Origin: Deltaproteobacteria bacterium
Lineage (GTDB): Bacteria > Desulfobacterota > Syntrophia > Syntrophales > UBA2210
Direction: 5' to 3'
Length of the DNA stretch: 44,855 bases
Assembly: GCA_016930775.1 (NCBI GenBank)
Contig: JAFGGB010000074.1
Span: 1-44,855, forward strand
Shown: one piece after another, positions 7,155 to 16,203 of the stretch
Position numbering within the stretch: position 1 is the stretch's first letter
Layout: each line of letters begins with the position of its first letter
The notes under the pieces: generated by a model
What the model was told of the DNA's origin: nothing
The model's database searches: none
The model's input: only the letters and a program-made list of their open reading frames with translations
Made by a program: the position numbers and the translations under genes

Positions 7155-8660
7155 ATGCCGAATATGGTCGATACAATATTCCCGTTGCAATTAAGCAAAT
7201 CTCTTTTCATGAGAGGAATTGTCTGCCGCCGGGCGCTCTATTTTCTCTTGCGGAACCACGAATCCAATAAAAAGCATACTGCATCGCGCTCTTATCTTGC
7301 CGAGATAAGCGCAGAGGTCGAACTCCTGGCCCGAAAGCTTTTTCCTTCGGGCGTGACGATAAACGTGAAAAATACAGAATCCAAAGAGCAGATTGACGAA
7401 ACTGCAGATTGCATAATTCGAAAGGTCCCGGCTCTGTTCGGGGGCCGCTTTCGTTCTGGCGAACTTTGCGTACGCACTGACATACTGAAGAAGGCTGGCG
7501 ATAGCTGGGAACTGTTTGAAGTGAAGAGTGCAAGTTCTCTAAAAAAAGCCTATTTCGAAGATGCGGCTTATCAGTATTATGTTCTTCGAGGGGCAGGGAT
7601 TGCCGTGGAAAAGGTTTCTGTTATGCACATCGATTCCACGTATGTACGGGATGGTTCTTTGAGTCCTGAGAGCCTTTTCAGGATTCATGACGTGACAGAA
7701 GCGGTCAGGGAGCGGCAACCACTAATCGCTCAGGAAATAGGCGAGATGCGAAGAATTCTAAAGGGCAATCCGCCAGAAGCCGTCATAGGAAAAAAATGTA
7801 CAGAACCGGAGAATTGTGAATTCAAAGATTGCTGTTGGCATGACGTACCCATGGATTCCATTCTCGATCTCAGAGGCGAGGGTGTTGACAAGTATCGACT
7901 TTACAAGATGGGCATACGGTCGATGGCCGATGCACCCAGGCGCCTGCTTTCCGATTTCCAACGCATTCAGGCCGATGCCGCGGTCAGACGAAGCAATGTT
8001 GTGGACCGTCCTAAACTTAAGCAATTTCTTCAGTCGCTCTGGCATCCTCTGTGCTTCCTGGATTTCGAGATCATGCAACACCCCGTGCCTTTGTTCGAGG
8101 GCATGAGACCCTATCAGCAAATGCCTTTTCAGTATTCACTTCACCTGGTGAATCGACGGGACAGCGGTCTTATCCACTATGAATACCTGGCGGATCCGGG
8201 GATTGACGGACGGCGCATCATTGCGGAAAAACTTCTTTCAGAAATACCTGAAGACGCCTGCATTATCGTTTACAATGCTATGTCGGAACTGCTGATCCTC
8301 AGGGAACTGGCCGCCGCTGCGCCCGAGTTGGCTTCGAAATTCAATCGCATGGCGGACAATGTCCGCGATCTGATGACGCCATTCCGAGAACGGTATCTTT
8401 ACAAGAGTAAGATGATGGGCTCTTTTTCTTTGAAGACGGTATTTCGGGCTTTGACTGGGAAGAACTGCTACGAGAAAATGGCTATCACGAGCGGCGCCAT
8501 GGCAATGGCGGCCTATTTCAGGCTATCCCGGTCCGACGATCCTCGCGGACGGGAATCCATTGTTTCAAACCTTCGTCAATACTGCAAGCTCGACAGCCTT
8601 GCCATGGTTATGATTCTGGATAGAATTGAGCAACTGGTCAATGAAGGCGGTTCCTCATGA
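7155..8660 (+). CDS. DUF2779 protein: Cas4/RecB-like Fe-S nuclease domain joined to a DnaQ-like exonuclease domain
   Basis: The 501-residue protein has two recognisable parts. Residues 1-230 resemble RecB/Cas4-type PD-(D/E)xK nucleases: Asp109, Glu122 and Lys124 fit the D...ExK core in LFEVKSA. One early cysteine (Cys24 in RGIVCRRALYFL) plus Cys215, Cys221 and Cys226/227 fit the one-plus-three pattern of a Cas4-type 4Fe-4S cluster. From about 295, FLDFEIMQHPVPLFEG and QMPFQYSLH match DUF2779, whose LDFE (Asp303, Glu305) resembles motif I of DEDD exonucleases; YCKLDSLAMV near Asp480 resembles the last motif. The biological role is unknown. The start at 7155 has no strong ribosome site; ATG 7164 is an alternative. 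It is not next to CRISPR or repair genes. Confidence 0.8.
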   Translation: MPNMVDTIFPLQLSKSLFMRGIVCRRALYFLLRNHESNKKHTASRSYLAEISAEVELLARKLFPSGVTINVKNTESKEQIDETADCIIRKVPALFGGRFRSGELCVRTDILKKAGDSWELFEVKSASSLKKAYFEDAAYQYYVLRGAGIAVEKVSVMHIDSTYVRDGSLSPESLFRIHDVTEAVRERQPLIAQEIGEMRRILKGNPPEAVIGKKCTEPENCEFKDCCWHDVPMDSILDLRGEGVDKYRLYKMGIRSMADAPRRLLSDFQRIQADAAVRRSNVVDRPKLKQFLQSLWHPLCFLDFEIMQHPVPLFEGMRPYQQMPFQYSLHLVNRRDSGLIHYEYLADPGIDGRRIIAEKLLSEIPEDACIIVYNAMSELLILRELAAAAPELASKFNRMADNVRDLMTPFRERYLYKSKMMGSFSLKTVFRALTGKNCYEKMAITSGAMAMAAYFRLSRSDDPRGRESIVSNLRQYCKLDSLAMVMILDRIEQLVNEGGSS

Positions 8661-8727
8661 GAATCCACTCAATTGATTTCCTTGCAAGTGCTTAGCTAAA
8701 GTCCATGACGAGGCAGCGAGGCGTCGT

Positions 8728-10092
8728 TCAGGCGGGATTCTTCGACGCGATGGCGCCTGCGCCGATATAAATCCCTTCTATAGATTCTGTCACAGCAAAG
8801 AAACGATGGAGTTCATTGCCCTGCAAAATCCGTCCCGGCGGGAATTTGACCCTGGCCGGGTTGACTTGTCTGCCGTACTTGTGAACCTCGTAATGAAGGT
8901 GGGGACCGGTTGCCATGCCTGTATCGCCGACATAACCCAACACGTCTCCCTGACTGATTCGACCTCCCGAGCGAACCTTCGGGGCGATGCGGCTCAGATG
9001 GGCATAGGCGGTGCTGTATTCATGGTTGTGGCGTATTGAAACATATTTGCCGTAGTTGCCTTTCCATCCCCCAAATGTTACTGTTCCTGAGCCGGAGGCC
9101 ATGACGGGGGTTCCCAGAGGAGCGGCGAAATCGACGCCTTGATGCATGATGCTGAACCCTTTGATCGGATGGTGGCGGAGACCATAGCGGGAGCTGAGGC
9201 GAGCGCCGTTGATTGGTGTTCGAAGAAGCGTCTTGCGTACGGACTGACCCCGCTCGTTATAGTAGTCAGGGACTCCATCGGCGGCGGTGAATCGGTAAAC
9301 TTTCAACGATTCGCCGCGTACTAGCAGATGTGCGTAAAGTACGGGACCTTCACGAACGAGAACCCCATCCTGGTCAAAATATTCTTCATATACGACGTTA
9401 AAAGATTCCCCGCCCTTGAGATCGCGCTGAAAATCGACGTCAAAGGAAAAGGGTTCGATAAGCTGCATCAGAATGTTTTCCGACAGGCCGGCAGAACGGG
9501 CTGCTTCATAGAGCGTTTCCTTGACCACTCCTTCAGTGCGCACGATTCTCATAGTTAATGGGCATTCCCGTTCGCAGATATCGAATGCGCCTGTTTGTGT
9601 TGATGTTACAAGAAGTTCCTTGTCGTAACTAGTTTTTAACGATATTCCATGGAAAATTCTTTTGCTGTCCTTGCGGCCATCCGATCGAAAAAGTACCATC
9701 AATGCCTGGCCTGGAACGATTTGACGGGGGTCATATCGGAGCTTCAGGGCTTGGACGACTCTAATAATGAGATTGTTATCAAGACCTATGGAGGAGAGGA
9801 TGGAGTGAACCGTATCTCCCACACAAACATTCCTCCGTATACGTTCCAGCGACATCGACGATTTCAGCATCGAAGGAGAAATGATTTGTGCGGCGCTTCG
9901 AGACACACTCCTGTCATCGGTATGCAGATTTACTGTTTCGGGGATGGTACGGTCGTGAACGGGAGGGATGATGAAGAAGAACAGAACAATCATGCCGACC
10001 AGGAAAATGACGGAAAAGATGAAAAAATGCCTTTTCTTCCCGCCCTTTCCGGAGAACAAGCTCATTCTTGTTTCTTGTCGATCTTCGCTCAT
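8728..10092 (-). CDS. Membrane-anchored M23 family peptidoglycan endopeptidase with LysM-like domain
   Basis: The 454-residue protein has a basic N-terminus and one transmembrane segment (about 22-43), placing the rest outside the cytoplasmic membrane. Residues 85-135 contain VCVGDTVHSIL and later VPGQALMVLF, a LysM/OapA-like cell-wall-binding pattern. The catalytic M23 domain is at about 300-420: MHQGVDFAAPLGTPV gives the zinc ligands His317 and Asp321, and GPHLHYEV gives His398 and His400. All expected metal residues are present, so an active endopeptidase that cleaves peptidoglycan cross-links is likely, as in MepM. It is a single gene, divergent from the MBL-fold gene; GGAGAG precedes the ATG. 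Confidence 0.92.
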   Translation of the reverse strand: MSEDRQETRMSLFSGKGGKKRHFFIFSVIFLVGMIVLFFFIIPPVHDRTIPETVNLHTDDRSVSRSAAQIISPSMLKSSMSLERIRRNVCVGDTVHSILSSIGLDNNLIIRVVQALKLRYDPRQIVPGQALMVLFRSDGRKDSKRIFHGISLKTSYDKELLVTSTQTGAFDICERECPLTMRIVRTEGVVKETLYEAARSAGLSENILMQLIEPFSFDVDFQRDLKGGESFNVVYEEYFDQDGVLVREGPVLYAHLLVRGESLKVYRFTAADGVPDYYNERGQSVRKTLLRTPINGARLSSRYGLRHHPIKGFSIMHQGVDFAAPLGTPVMASGSGTVTFGGWKGNYGKYVSIRHNHEYSTAYAHLSRIAPKVRSGGRISQGDVLGYVGDTGMATGPHLHYEVHKYGRQVNPARVKFPPGRILQGNELHRFFAVTESIEGIYIGAGAIASKNPA

Positions 10093-10258
10093 AGATTATT
10101 ATTCTCTCCGCAACGGGCCATTCATATAGCATCCATTGCATTATTAGACAACCGGTGAGTGACAGAGTTTTTAAATTCTGATAGATAGAGGCGGTGTTTC
10201 ATCGCAGGCTCAAGGGCCTTCGGTAATTAAACTTCTGTGGGGAAAGGAGATACAGCCG

Positions 10259-11173
10259 GTGCGTGTTTGTACACCAGGGCCGATATGTACAGGATTGTGG
10301 ATGCTGGGGCGCGAAGAATCTAACATATATATTTTAGAGGGATCGAAAGAATCGGTCATCATCAGCGGAGGATTGTGCGTTATTGTTCCTGAGGTTCTCA
10401 GGCAATTAAAAGAATTCAACATCAACATTGCTTCAATCAAGAAGCTTGTCATACTGCATTCTCATTTCGACCACGTTGGCGTCGTTCCCTACTTTAAGCG
10501 CACTCTTGTGCCCGGAATCGAGCTTCTCGGATCTGCCCGGACATGGGACCTGCTTTCGCAAGACAAGGCCCTTGCAACGATAAATCTCTTCAATAAAATG
10601 ACAATTTCAAGAATGAACAATTCATCGGGAATCTCCATTGAAGATTGCCAATGGGCGGGGGATATCAAAGGCTCTGTGCTTCGCGAGGGCGATGAGATTG
10701 ATGTCGGCGGCTTAACGCTTACGGTCATCGAAACCCCCGGCCATTCTTCCTGTTCAATCTCACTCTATTGCCCTCAATTGAAGGCTCTTTTCCCGTCGGA
10801 TGGGGTGGGAATTCCTTTCCGCGGCAACATAATGCCCGCAGGAAATTCTAATTTTACTTTATACCAGAGCAATCTGGAACGTATGAAAAGTTATGATGCA
10901 AACTATGTCTGTGCGGATCATTACGGTTATGTATCCGGCGATGAGGCGGCAGGCTATATGAAAGATTCAATAGAGGCTGCGGCGAGATTCCGCAGGCACA
11001 TGGAAGGCGTCTATGAGAAAAAGGGCAATATAAATGAAACGGTGAGGTATCTTGTTGCCGCGAGTCTTAAGGCCTATCCCGAATATTTTCTTCCGAAGGA
11101 AATATTAGAGGGAATCTACAGACAGATGGTGCGCCACATTGCCGAGAAATTGGAAGAGCAGGGGTGTCGTTAA
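10259..11173 (+). CDS. Metallo-beta-lactamase-fold hydrolase
   Basis: The 304-residue protein has a complete two-metal MBL signature: His67, His69, Asp71 and His72 in LHSHFDHVG, His162 in TPGHS, Asp181 in SDG and His221 in ADHYG. It begins with GTG at 10259, nine bases after GGAAAGGAG. The residues after the core (about 230-304) form a helical C-terminal extension. Members act on thioesters, glutathione adducts, cyclic nucleotides or beta-lactams, and the substrate cannot be told from sequence. Its position 101 bases before an acyl-CoA synthetase gene fits a thioester hydrolase role, but that is inference only. Confidence 0.85.
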   Translation: MRVCTPGPICTGLWMLGREESNIYILEGSKESVIISGGLCVIVPEVLRQLKEFNINIASIKKLVILHSHFDHVGVVPYFKRTLVPGIELLGSARTWDLLSQDKALATINLFNKMTISRMNNSSGISIEDCQWAGDIKGSVLREGDEIDVGGLTLTVIETPGHSSCSISLYCPQLKALFPSDGVGIPFRGNIMPAGNSNFTLYQSNLERMKSYDANYVCADHYGYVSGDEAAGYMKDSIEAAARFRRHMEGVYEKKGNINETVRYLVAASLKAYPEYFLPKEILEGIYRQMVRHIAEKLEEQGCR

Positions 11174-11274
11174 CCATCGTTGCTCAAGGGACCAAATCGC
11201 AAAATCCCTATTAAGCGGGCAATGAAACCACAAACTTTTGTATCGTCCATCATCGACAGGCGGAGAGTGATGCA

Positions 11275-13443
11275 ATGAAAAAGGGAGAACCTAGAGGAGC
11301 CCTTTCAGAGAAAGAATCCCTCATAATTCTTGAGGAATACGGTATCCCCGTTGTGGCGTCGACAGTGGCGGCCGGCGAGGACGAGGCAGAAAAAGCAGCG
11401 AAGCGATTCGGCTATCCGGTGGCTGTGAAAGCTCTGGGACGGTCACTGCTCCATAAGAGCGATAAAGGACTCGTTCATCTGAATTGTAATGACGCTTCGG
11501 CCGTTCGACAGGCTGTCAGGGCTATACAAATCGGGGCAGGAGATGAGCTGGAAGCCGTTCTCGTGGCGCCCCAGGTGCCGGGAACCCGCGAATTTATGGC
11601 CGGTTTCTATCGTGACAAGCAATTTGGTCCGGTCATTCTTTTCGGTCTCGGCGGCGTATTAACAGAGGCCTTGGGGGATATAGCCATTAGGCTGGCCCCA
11701 TTGTCCCCGGGCGATGAAGAAGAGATGATCATGGCACTTAGGTCTAGAAGGCTTCTCGATGCCTTTCGAGGCGAGGCGCCGGCCAAACATGAGACCCTGA
11801 AGATTGTTTTGGCTGCCCTGTCGCGTATAGCCATGGAACGGCCCGATATCGGAGAAATTGATATCAACCCTCTCAAGGTAACCCCCAATGGTGGGATAGT
11901 GGCGGTAGATGCACTGGTTATAAGGAACGACAGTGAAGCAGTGGCAGAGGGTTCGAAACCCATCGATCCGGGAGACATTCAATCGATTTTTAATCCTGGA
12001 TCGGTGGCCTTTGTCGGCGCCTCGTCCCAGATGGGGAAATGGGGACATATGCTCCTGGTGAACACTGTAGCCGGTGGATTTGAAGGGGCCATTCATCTGG
12101 TGAATCCCAAAGGTGGAACAATCGCAGGACGGGAGGCATACCGATCCGTAGAAGATATTCCAGGACCTGTCGATCTTGCCGTAGTGACCATTCCCGCAGC
12201 AAAGGTTTTCGAACTGATACCTCAGTTCGAGAGAAAAGACATTCGACGGATGATCCTGATAACTTCGGGATTTGGTGAACTCGGCGAAGCGGGCAAGGAT
12301 CTCGAAAGGAAAGTTGTTGAAGCGGCCCGACGCGCCGATATCCTAATAGTTGGTCCGAACACGATGGGCATTAGCAATCCCCATATTCGTTTTTACTGTA
12401 CGGGGACGCCGGTGGCCTCCCAGGCGGGTTCCATCGCCATGATAGCACAGTCGGGGAATCTCGGCGTTCAACTTCTAGCCTTTGCAGAAAAACAGGGTAT
12501 CGGCATCAGGGCTTTTTGCGGATCGGGCAACGAGGCCATGATTACTATCGAGGACTATATCGATGGTTTTACCGACGATGATGCAACGAAGACTATTATG
12601 CTCTACGTTGAAAGCGTCAAGGACGGGCATCGGTTTTACGAGAGCGCCCGAAGAGTTGCATCGAAAAAACCCATAGTTCTGTTGAAGGGGGGTGAAAGTA
12701 AAGCCGGGAACCGAGCCGCTGCCAGCCATACCGGTGCAATGGCGTCGGACAGCAGAGTCTTCAGCGCCCTCTGTAGGCAGGCAGGCATTGTCAAGGTCGA
12801 TCAATCGACCGATTTGCTCGACTGTGCCGCAGCTTTTTCATCCCTGCCGCTGCCCCGTGGACAAAGAGTGGCCGTGATGACTATAGGTGGTGGATGGGGG
12901 GTAGTAACGGCCGATTTATGCGAAGCTTGGGGATTGGAGCTGCCGCCGTTGCCGGCGGACATTGTGCGGAAATTCGATGCAATGCTTCCAGACTATTGGA
13001 GCAGAGGCAATCCGGTTGACATTGTAGGCGAGAATAATCCTCTTCTTCCGATGACCATTATCGAAGAATTAATACAATGGGACGGCTGCGATGCCGTCAT
13101 CAATCTTGGAATACTCGGACGACGTATTTTCGTGAACCGGCTTGCCGATTCAGTGCGGAAGGCGGATCCGACATTCTCAAGGGATTTTCTCGACTATGCC
13201 GAAAAAGTCATGAGCGAAGTTGAGGATCAGTATATCGCACGGGTCGCCCGTCTCATGGAAGAACACAATAAGCCGATCTACGGAGTAAACCTCCTTCGTG
13301 ACGAGGAAGACCGTACTATCTATGCCGTTTCATCGAGTCGATACCAGAGCGTATTTTTCCCATCGCCTGAAAGAGCAGTAAAGGCCTGTGCGCGGATGTG
13401 CCAGTATTACCGTTTCAGGCAGCGGCTAAACACAGAACCGTAA
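11275..13443 (+). CDS. ADP-forming acetate/acyl-CoA ligase, fused beta-alpha order
   Basis: The 722-residue enzyme interconverts, by family, acyl-CoA + ADP + Pi with the free acid + ATP + CoA, allowing substrate-level ATP synthesis. An ATP-grasp domain (about 1-225, with GYPVAVKALG and LGGVLTE) comes first. A CoA-binding Rossmann domain follows at 235-330 (IFNPGSVAFVGAS), then two succinyl-CoA-ligase-like domains (about 385-700, starting IAMIAQSGNLG). His485 in ASHTGA is the likely phosphorylated histidine. The nucleotide-grasp part precedes the CoA part, the reverse of many fused forms. GGAG lies before ATG 11275. In a syntrophic organism this reaction would gain ATP from acyl-CoA intermediates. 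Confidence 0.9.
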   Translation: MKKGEPRGALSEKESLIILEEYGIPVVASTVAAGEDEAEKAAKRFGYPVAVKALGRSLLHKSDKGLVHLNCNDASAVRQAVRAIQIGAGDELEAVLVAPQVPGTREFMAGFYRDKQFGPVILFGLGGVLTEALGDIAIRLAPLSPGDEEEMIMALRSRRLLDAFRGEAPAKHETLKIVLAALSRIAMERPDIGEIDINPLKVTPNGGIVAVDALVIRNDSEAVAEGSKPIDPGDIQSIFNPGSVAFVGASSQMGKWGHMLLVNTVAGGFEGAIHLVNPKGGTIAGREAYRSVEDIPGPVDLAVVTIPAAKVFELIPQFERKDIRRMILITSGFGELGEAGKDLERKVVEAARRADILIVGPNTMGISNPHIRFYCTGTPVASQAGSIAMIAQSGNLGVQLLAFAEKQGIGIRAFCGSGNEAMITIEDYIDGFTDDDATKTIMLYVESVKDGHRFYESARRVASKKPIVLLKGGESKAGNRAAASHTGAMASDSRVFSALCRQAGIVKVDQSTDLLDCAAAFSSLPLPRGQRVAVMTIGGGWGVVTADLCEAWGLELPPLPADIVRKFDAMLPDYWSRGNPVDIVGENNPLLPMTIIEELIQWDGCDAVINLGILGRRIFVNRLADSVRKADPTFSRDFLDYAEKVMSEVEDQYIARVARLMEEHNKPIYGVNLLRDEEDRTIYAVSSSRYQSVFFPSPERAVKACARMCQYYRFRQRLNTEP

Positions 13444-13517
13444 ATTGAACAATCAAAAGCGTTCAACGGGCCGCGGCGTCCTGCTGGAATGGTTCATTGA
13501 CGAAGATATAATTGCAT

Positions 13518-14390
13518 ATGCCAGAACAAAGGATAATCCGGAAAATGAGCCTGCCGATTTTTTACATCCTTGCTTCTTGCCTGGTTTTCTATATCTCTCT
13601 GATCGCTATAATGACCTTCTTCCAGGAGAGATTTGTCTATCTTCCCGATGCCGTGCTTGTCGAGACGCCAGCCGTTCGGGGTATGCCCTATGAAAATATA
13701 TCCGTAAGAACACTTGACGGTCTCTTGATTCATGGCTGGATCGTGAAGGCTGAGAATGCAAAAGGCTGTGTTCTTTTCTGTCACGGAAATGCCGGCAATA
13801 TATCCCATCGGCTGGAATCAATGGCGATATTCCATTCTATTGGCTATGATGTCTGTATTTTCGACTATCGCGGGTATGGAGAGAGCGAGGGGAAGCCGTC
13901 GGAAGAGGGAACATACAGCGATGCCGTTGCGGTCTGGAAATATCTTACCGGTACAAGAGCATATGATCCCCTGTCCATCTGCATTTTTGGCCGATCGCTC
14001 GGCGGTTCGGTTGCCGCTTGGCTTGCCGCTCGGGTAGAACCAGGGAGTCTCATTGTAGAATCGTCATTCTCTTCCCTCCCGGCATTGGCAGCACATCTCT
14101 ATCCCTTCCTCCCGGTTCGGTTTCTCCTTCGCCTGCAATACAACACAGAGCAAGAAATAGGGAATGTTGCGTGCCCTATACTCATCGTCCACAGCCGTGA
14201 CGACGATATCGTACCCGTCAGTTTTGGCAGGCGTCTTTACGAGGCTGCCGGTCAATCTAAAAGATATCTTGAAATTTTCGGCTCGCACAATGACGGTTTT
14301 TATGTATCGGGATTAATGTATCGCAACGGTCTGCGGGACTTTCTCGATGAATACATGACAGGATTTCGAAAAAAGGAGAAACCATCATAA
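13518..14390 (+). CDS. Membrane-anchored alpha/beta hydrolase (BEM46/YfhR-like)
   Basis: The roughly 290-residue protein has one N-terminal transmembrane segment (about residues 11-36), then an alpha/beta-hydrolase domain. The oxyanion region reads FCHGNAGNI. The nucleophile elbow is GRSLGG (Ser160), Asp229 lies in HSRDDDIVP, and His257 lies in GSHND, so the triad is complete. This is the pattern of the BEM46/YfhR group of membrane-bound hydrolases, whose substrates are mostly unknown. Start options are TTG 13512, ATG 13518 and ATG 13545; the last has AAAGGA upstream and would remove only a basic leader. It lies about 75 bases after the acyl-CoA ligase gene on the same strand. Confidence 0.85.
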   Translation: MPEQRIIRKMSLPIFYILASCLVFYISLIAIMTFFQERFVYLPDAVLVETPAVRGMPYENISVRTLDGLLIHGWIVKAENAKGCVLFCHGNAGNISHRLESMAIFHSIGYDVCIFDYRGYGESEGKPSEEGTYSDAVAVWKYLTGTRAYDPLSICIFGRSLGGSVAAWLAARVEPGSLIVESSFSSLPALAAHLYPFLPVRFLLRLQYNTEQEIGNVACPILIVHSRDDDIVPVSFGRRLYEAAGQSKRYLEIFGSHNDGFYVSGLMYRNGLRDFLDEYMTGFRKKEKPS

Positions 14391-14464
14391 GCAGTTAACT
14401 GCCGGATGGTTGAAAGCGGCGCCGAATACAGCCATGGCGCAGAACAGGGAGGTCGGTTATTAAA

Positions 14465-14908
14465 TCAGCAATAGTCGCCTCGGTTGAACTTGATCGTTTC
14501 AATGGAAGCAATGACGAGAAGCTCATTTACGATAGGACGAAGGGGATGCGTGTCTTCAAGGGAAGTCAGAAGGGGAGCGATTTCGTCGCAGGACTCTTCC
14601 ATTGCCGAGATCGTGGGATAGATATCTTTGAGGGGTACTCCAGGATCGTTTAAGAGAGCATCGTACCGTTCTAGAAGTTCGAGAAGATTTTCGGATTTCT
14701 TCAAGGCCAATTCTGGCGTCCCTGTTGTGTGAAGGACGGCAAGGGGAAAAACCGATTGAGGGAGCGGTTCATGCCCCTGACATGTTGAATTTATTTTTTC
14801 AATTGATTTTTGCAGAATTCCGGCAAAAGATTCGGAGGGTGTTTTCGCTGGCCCCCGCATCAGCTGTGTACAGCCGGTTCCCGGACCGGCGGGCGGTTTG
14901 ATTGTCAT
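14465..14908 (-). CDS. Hypothetical protein, helical, with a FliE-like segment near the N-terminus
   Basis: The 147-residue protein is not one I can name. After a Pro/Gly-rich start, SFAGILQKSIEKIN resembles the amphipathic pattern of FliE and similar flagellar axial proteins. The rest is helical and leucine-rich, ends in ETIKFNRGDYC, and contains two Leu-Asn/Asp-Asp-Pro turns. No signal peptide or membrane segment is visible. GAGGAG seven bases before the ATG (minus strand) is an excellent ribosome site, which supports it as a real gene. It is divergent from the anchored unknown gene at 15013. No flagellar genes are in this window, so the FliE likeness stays a weak clue. Confidence 0.6.
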   Translation of the reverse strand: MTIKPPAGPGTGCTQLMRGPAKTPSESFAGILQKSIEKINSTCQGHEPLPQSVFPLAVLHTTGTPELALKKSENLLELLERYDALLNDPGVPLKDIYPTISAMEESCDEIAPLLTSLEDTHPLRPIVNELLVIASIETIKFNRGDYC

Positions 14909-14948
14909 TATACGTCTCCTCTCGGTATCGATGCGATAATTGCCGACA

Positions 14949-14961
14949 TATATTATATAAT
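14949..14961. promoter_or_regulatory. Possible shared, near-symmetric -10 region between divergent genes
   Basis: The 104-base space between the minus gene starting at 14908 and the plus gene starting at 15013 contains ATATATTATATAAT. This offers TATAAT on both strands (14956-14961 on the plus strand). No good -35 hexamer stands 17 bases away on either side, so this is only a candidate. Confidence 0.25.
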
Positions 14962-15012
14962 CGGTAATGGCGATATAAAATTAAGCAATTTGTACGAGGA
15001 GAGGTGAAATCC

Positions 15013-15480
15013 ATGAATCCGAAGTCCATAATGATCGTAATTCTTGTTGTTCTTGCGACTTTTGCTGTTTTCTTCGGTCCCAGGTTGTTGTCGACGTATG
15101 GCAAACTTAAACCAAGCGCCGATGTTACGGACACCTTTGATACACGACGCATCAAGGAGGGAATGACGTATTTTGCCAGCGGCAGCAATGTGTATCCCAT
15201 GGCTGTCATAGGCATTAACGAACAATGGATTCTGGAGTCGCAACTTTGGCGGAAACTCTCAGCGCAGGAGGTAGAGAACATGCTTTTCAACATGCAGGAG
15301 GAGGCCATGCGTTCGCAGCAGATTCTTCATGGCTATGAAATCATCGACCAGGATGGACATTATGTTGGAGATTGGTATTCCGTTGCCGGTCTTAATACGG
15401 TAATCAAAAAAATCATCGACTACCGAGTCAGGATTGACACACCCACAGGAAAACAACCTCCGGGTGCGGGGCGTTACTAG
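15013..15480 (+). CDS. Membrane-anchored small protein of unknown function
   Basis: The 155-residue protein begins MNPKSIMIVILVVLATFAVF, an N-terminal membrane anchor or uncleaved signal, then a soluble domain with no cysteine or recognisable motif. ATG 15013 is preferred over an in-frame GTG at 15004 because a GGAGAGG site lies about eight bases upstream. The soluble part contains RRIKEGMTYFASGSNVYPM and ends in a short Pro/Gly-rich tail. I recognise no family. It is followed, 149 bases on, by a universal stress protein gene. Confidence 0.6.
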   Translation: MNPKSIMIVILVVLATFAVFFGPRLLSTYGKLKPSADVTDTFDTRRIKEGMTYFASGSNVYPMAVIGINEQWILESQLWRKLSAQEVENMLFNMQEEAMRSQQILHGYEIIDQDGHYVGDWYSVAGLNTVIKKIIDYRVRIDTPTGKQPPGAGRY

Positions 15481-15629
15481 ATAAAAAGCAAGACAATGCC
15501 GCAATGGCTTCAATCTCTGGAGCCTGTCAACCATCTGTGTTATTGTTGATAGAGACAAAAAACAGTTGATTCATGCCTTGAAGAATCATGCAGTCAGTAT
15601 ACTGAGGCTTGGAAGGAGCGTGATCGATT

Positions 15630-16169
15630 ATGGCACGGAACATTCTTGTTGCAACAGACTTGTCAGACAATTCAGCCTTTGCCTTTCATTATGCCGTAGA
15701 CATGGCTGCGATTCATAATGCATCCCTGGTTGTTCTCTATGTAATGGAGGAGTTGCCGCAAAGTGTAAGGGCTCTCTTTCATGGATTGCCTGACAGTGGA
15801 CACATGGCAACATTGAAGGAGGACAACGTCCGGCGTATCAAGGAACGTCTCCATTTGTATTGCGATCAGGAGCGGGAGGAGAATCCATCCTGCCGAATGC
15901 TTGATATTGCAATTGAAGTCCGCGATGGATACCCTGCCGATGAGATTCTGAAAACGGCAGATCGCGTTCGGTGCGATCTTGTGGTCATGGCTGCCCATGC
16001 AAAAGGTTTTCTTAAACATACCTTCATTGGAAGCACTGCCGAAAAGGTTCTCAAAAGAAGTTGGATCCCACTGCTGATTGTACCGTTCCCTGAGAACGCA
16101 AAGGTACGATCAATTGAGGCCTCATACAGGGATCAAAACGAAATAATATCGGGACCGCGATCTGTTTGA
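15630..16169 (+). CDS. Universal stress protein (UspA family), upstream of ptsP
   Basis: The 179-residue protein begins MARNILVATDLSDNSAFAF, the typical Usp strand with the conserved Asp-Leu-Ser. The nucleotide-binding pattern is present: AHAKGFLKHTFIGSTAEKVL fits G-2x-H/G-9x-G(S/T). The partner strand WIPLLIVPF follows, then a charged tail of about 30 residues beyond the usual end. GGAAGGAG lies before the ATG. The next gene, ptsP, starts 34 bases later, so the two are probably cotranscribed, and a link between stress sensing and the PTS phosphorelay is inferred. Confidence 0.88.
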   Translation: MARNILVATDLSDNSAFAFHYAVDMAAIHNASLVVLYVMEELPQSVRALFHGLPDSGHMATLKEDNVRRIKERLHLYCDQEREENPSCRMLDIAIEVRDGYPADEILKTADRVRCDLVVMAAHAKGFLKHTFIGSTAEKVLKRSWIPLLIVPFPENAKVRSIEASYRDQNEIISGPRSV

Positions 16170-16203
16170 TGTACAAGGCATATTTACAGGAGAACGACAG
16201 AAT

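Noticed and set aside
7155-8660. A CRISPR-associated Cas4 locus
   Set aside because: No direct repeats, spacers or other cas genes anywhere in the window.
13445-13693. 82-codon plus-strand frame overlapping the alpha/beta hydrolase start
   Set aside because: It overlaps the clear hydrolase gene in another frame and resembles no protein family.
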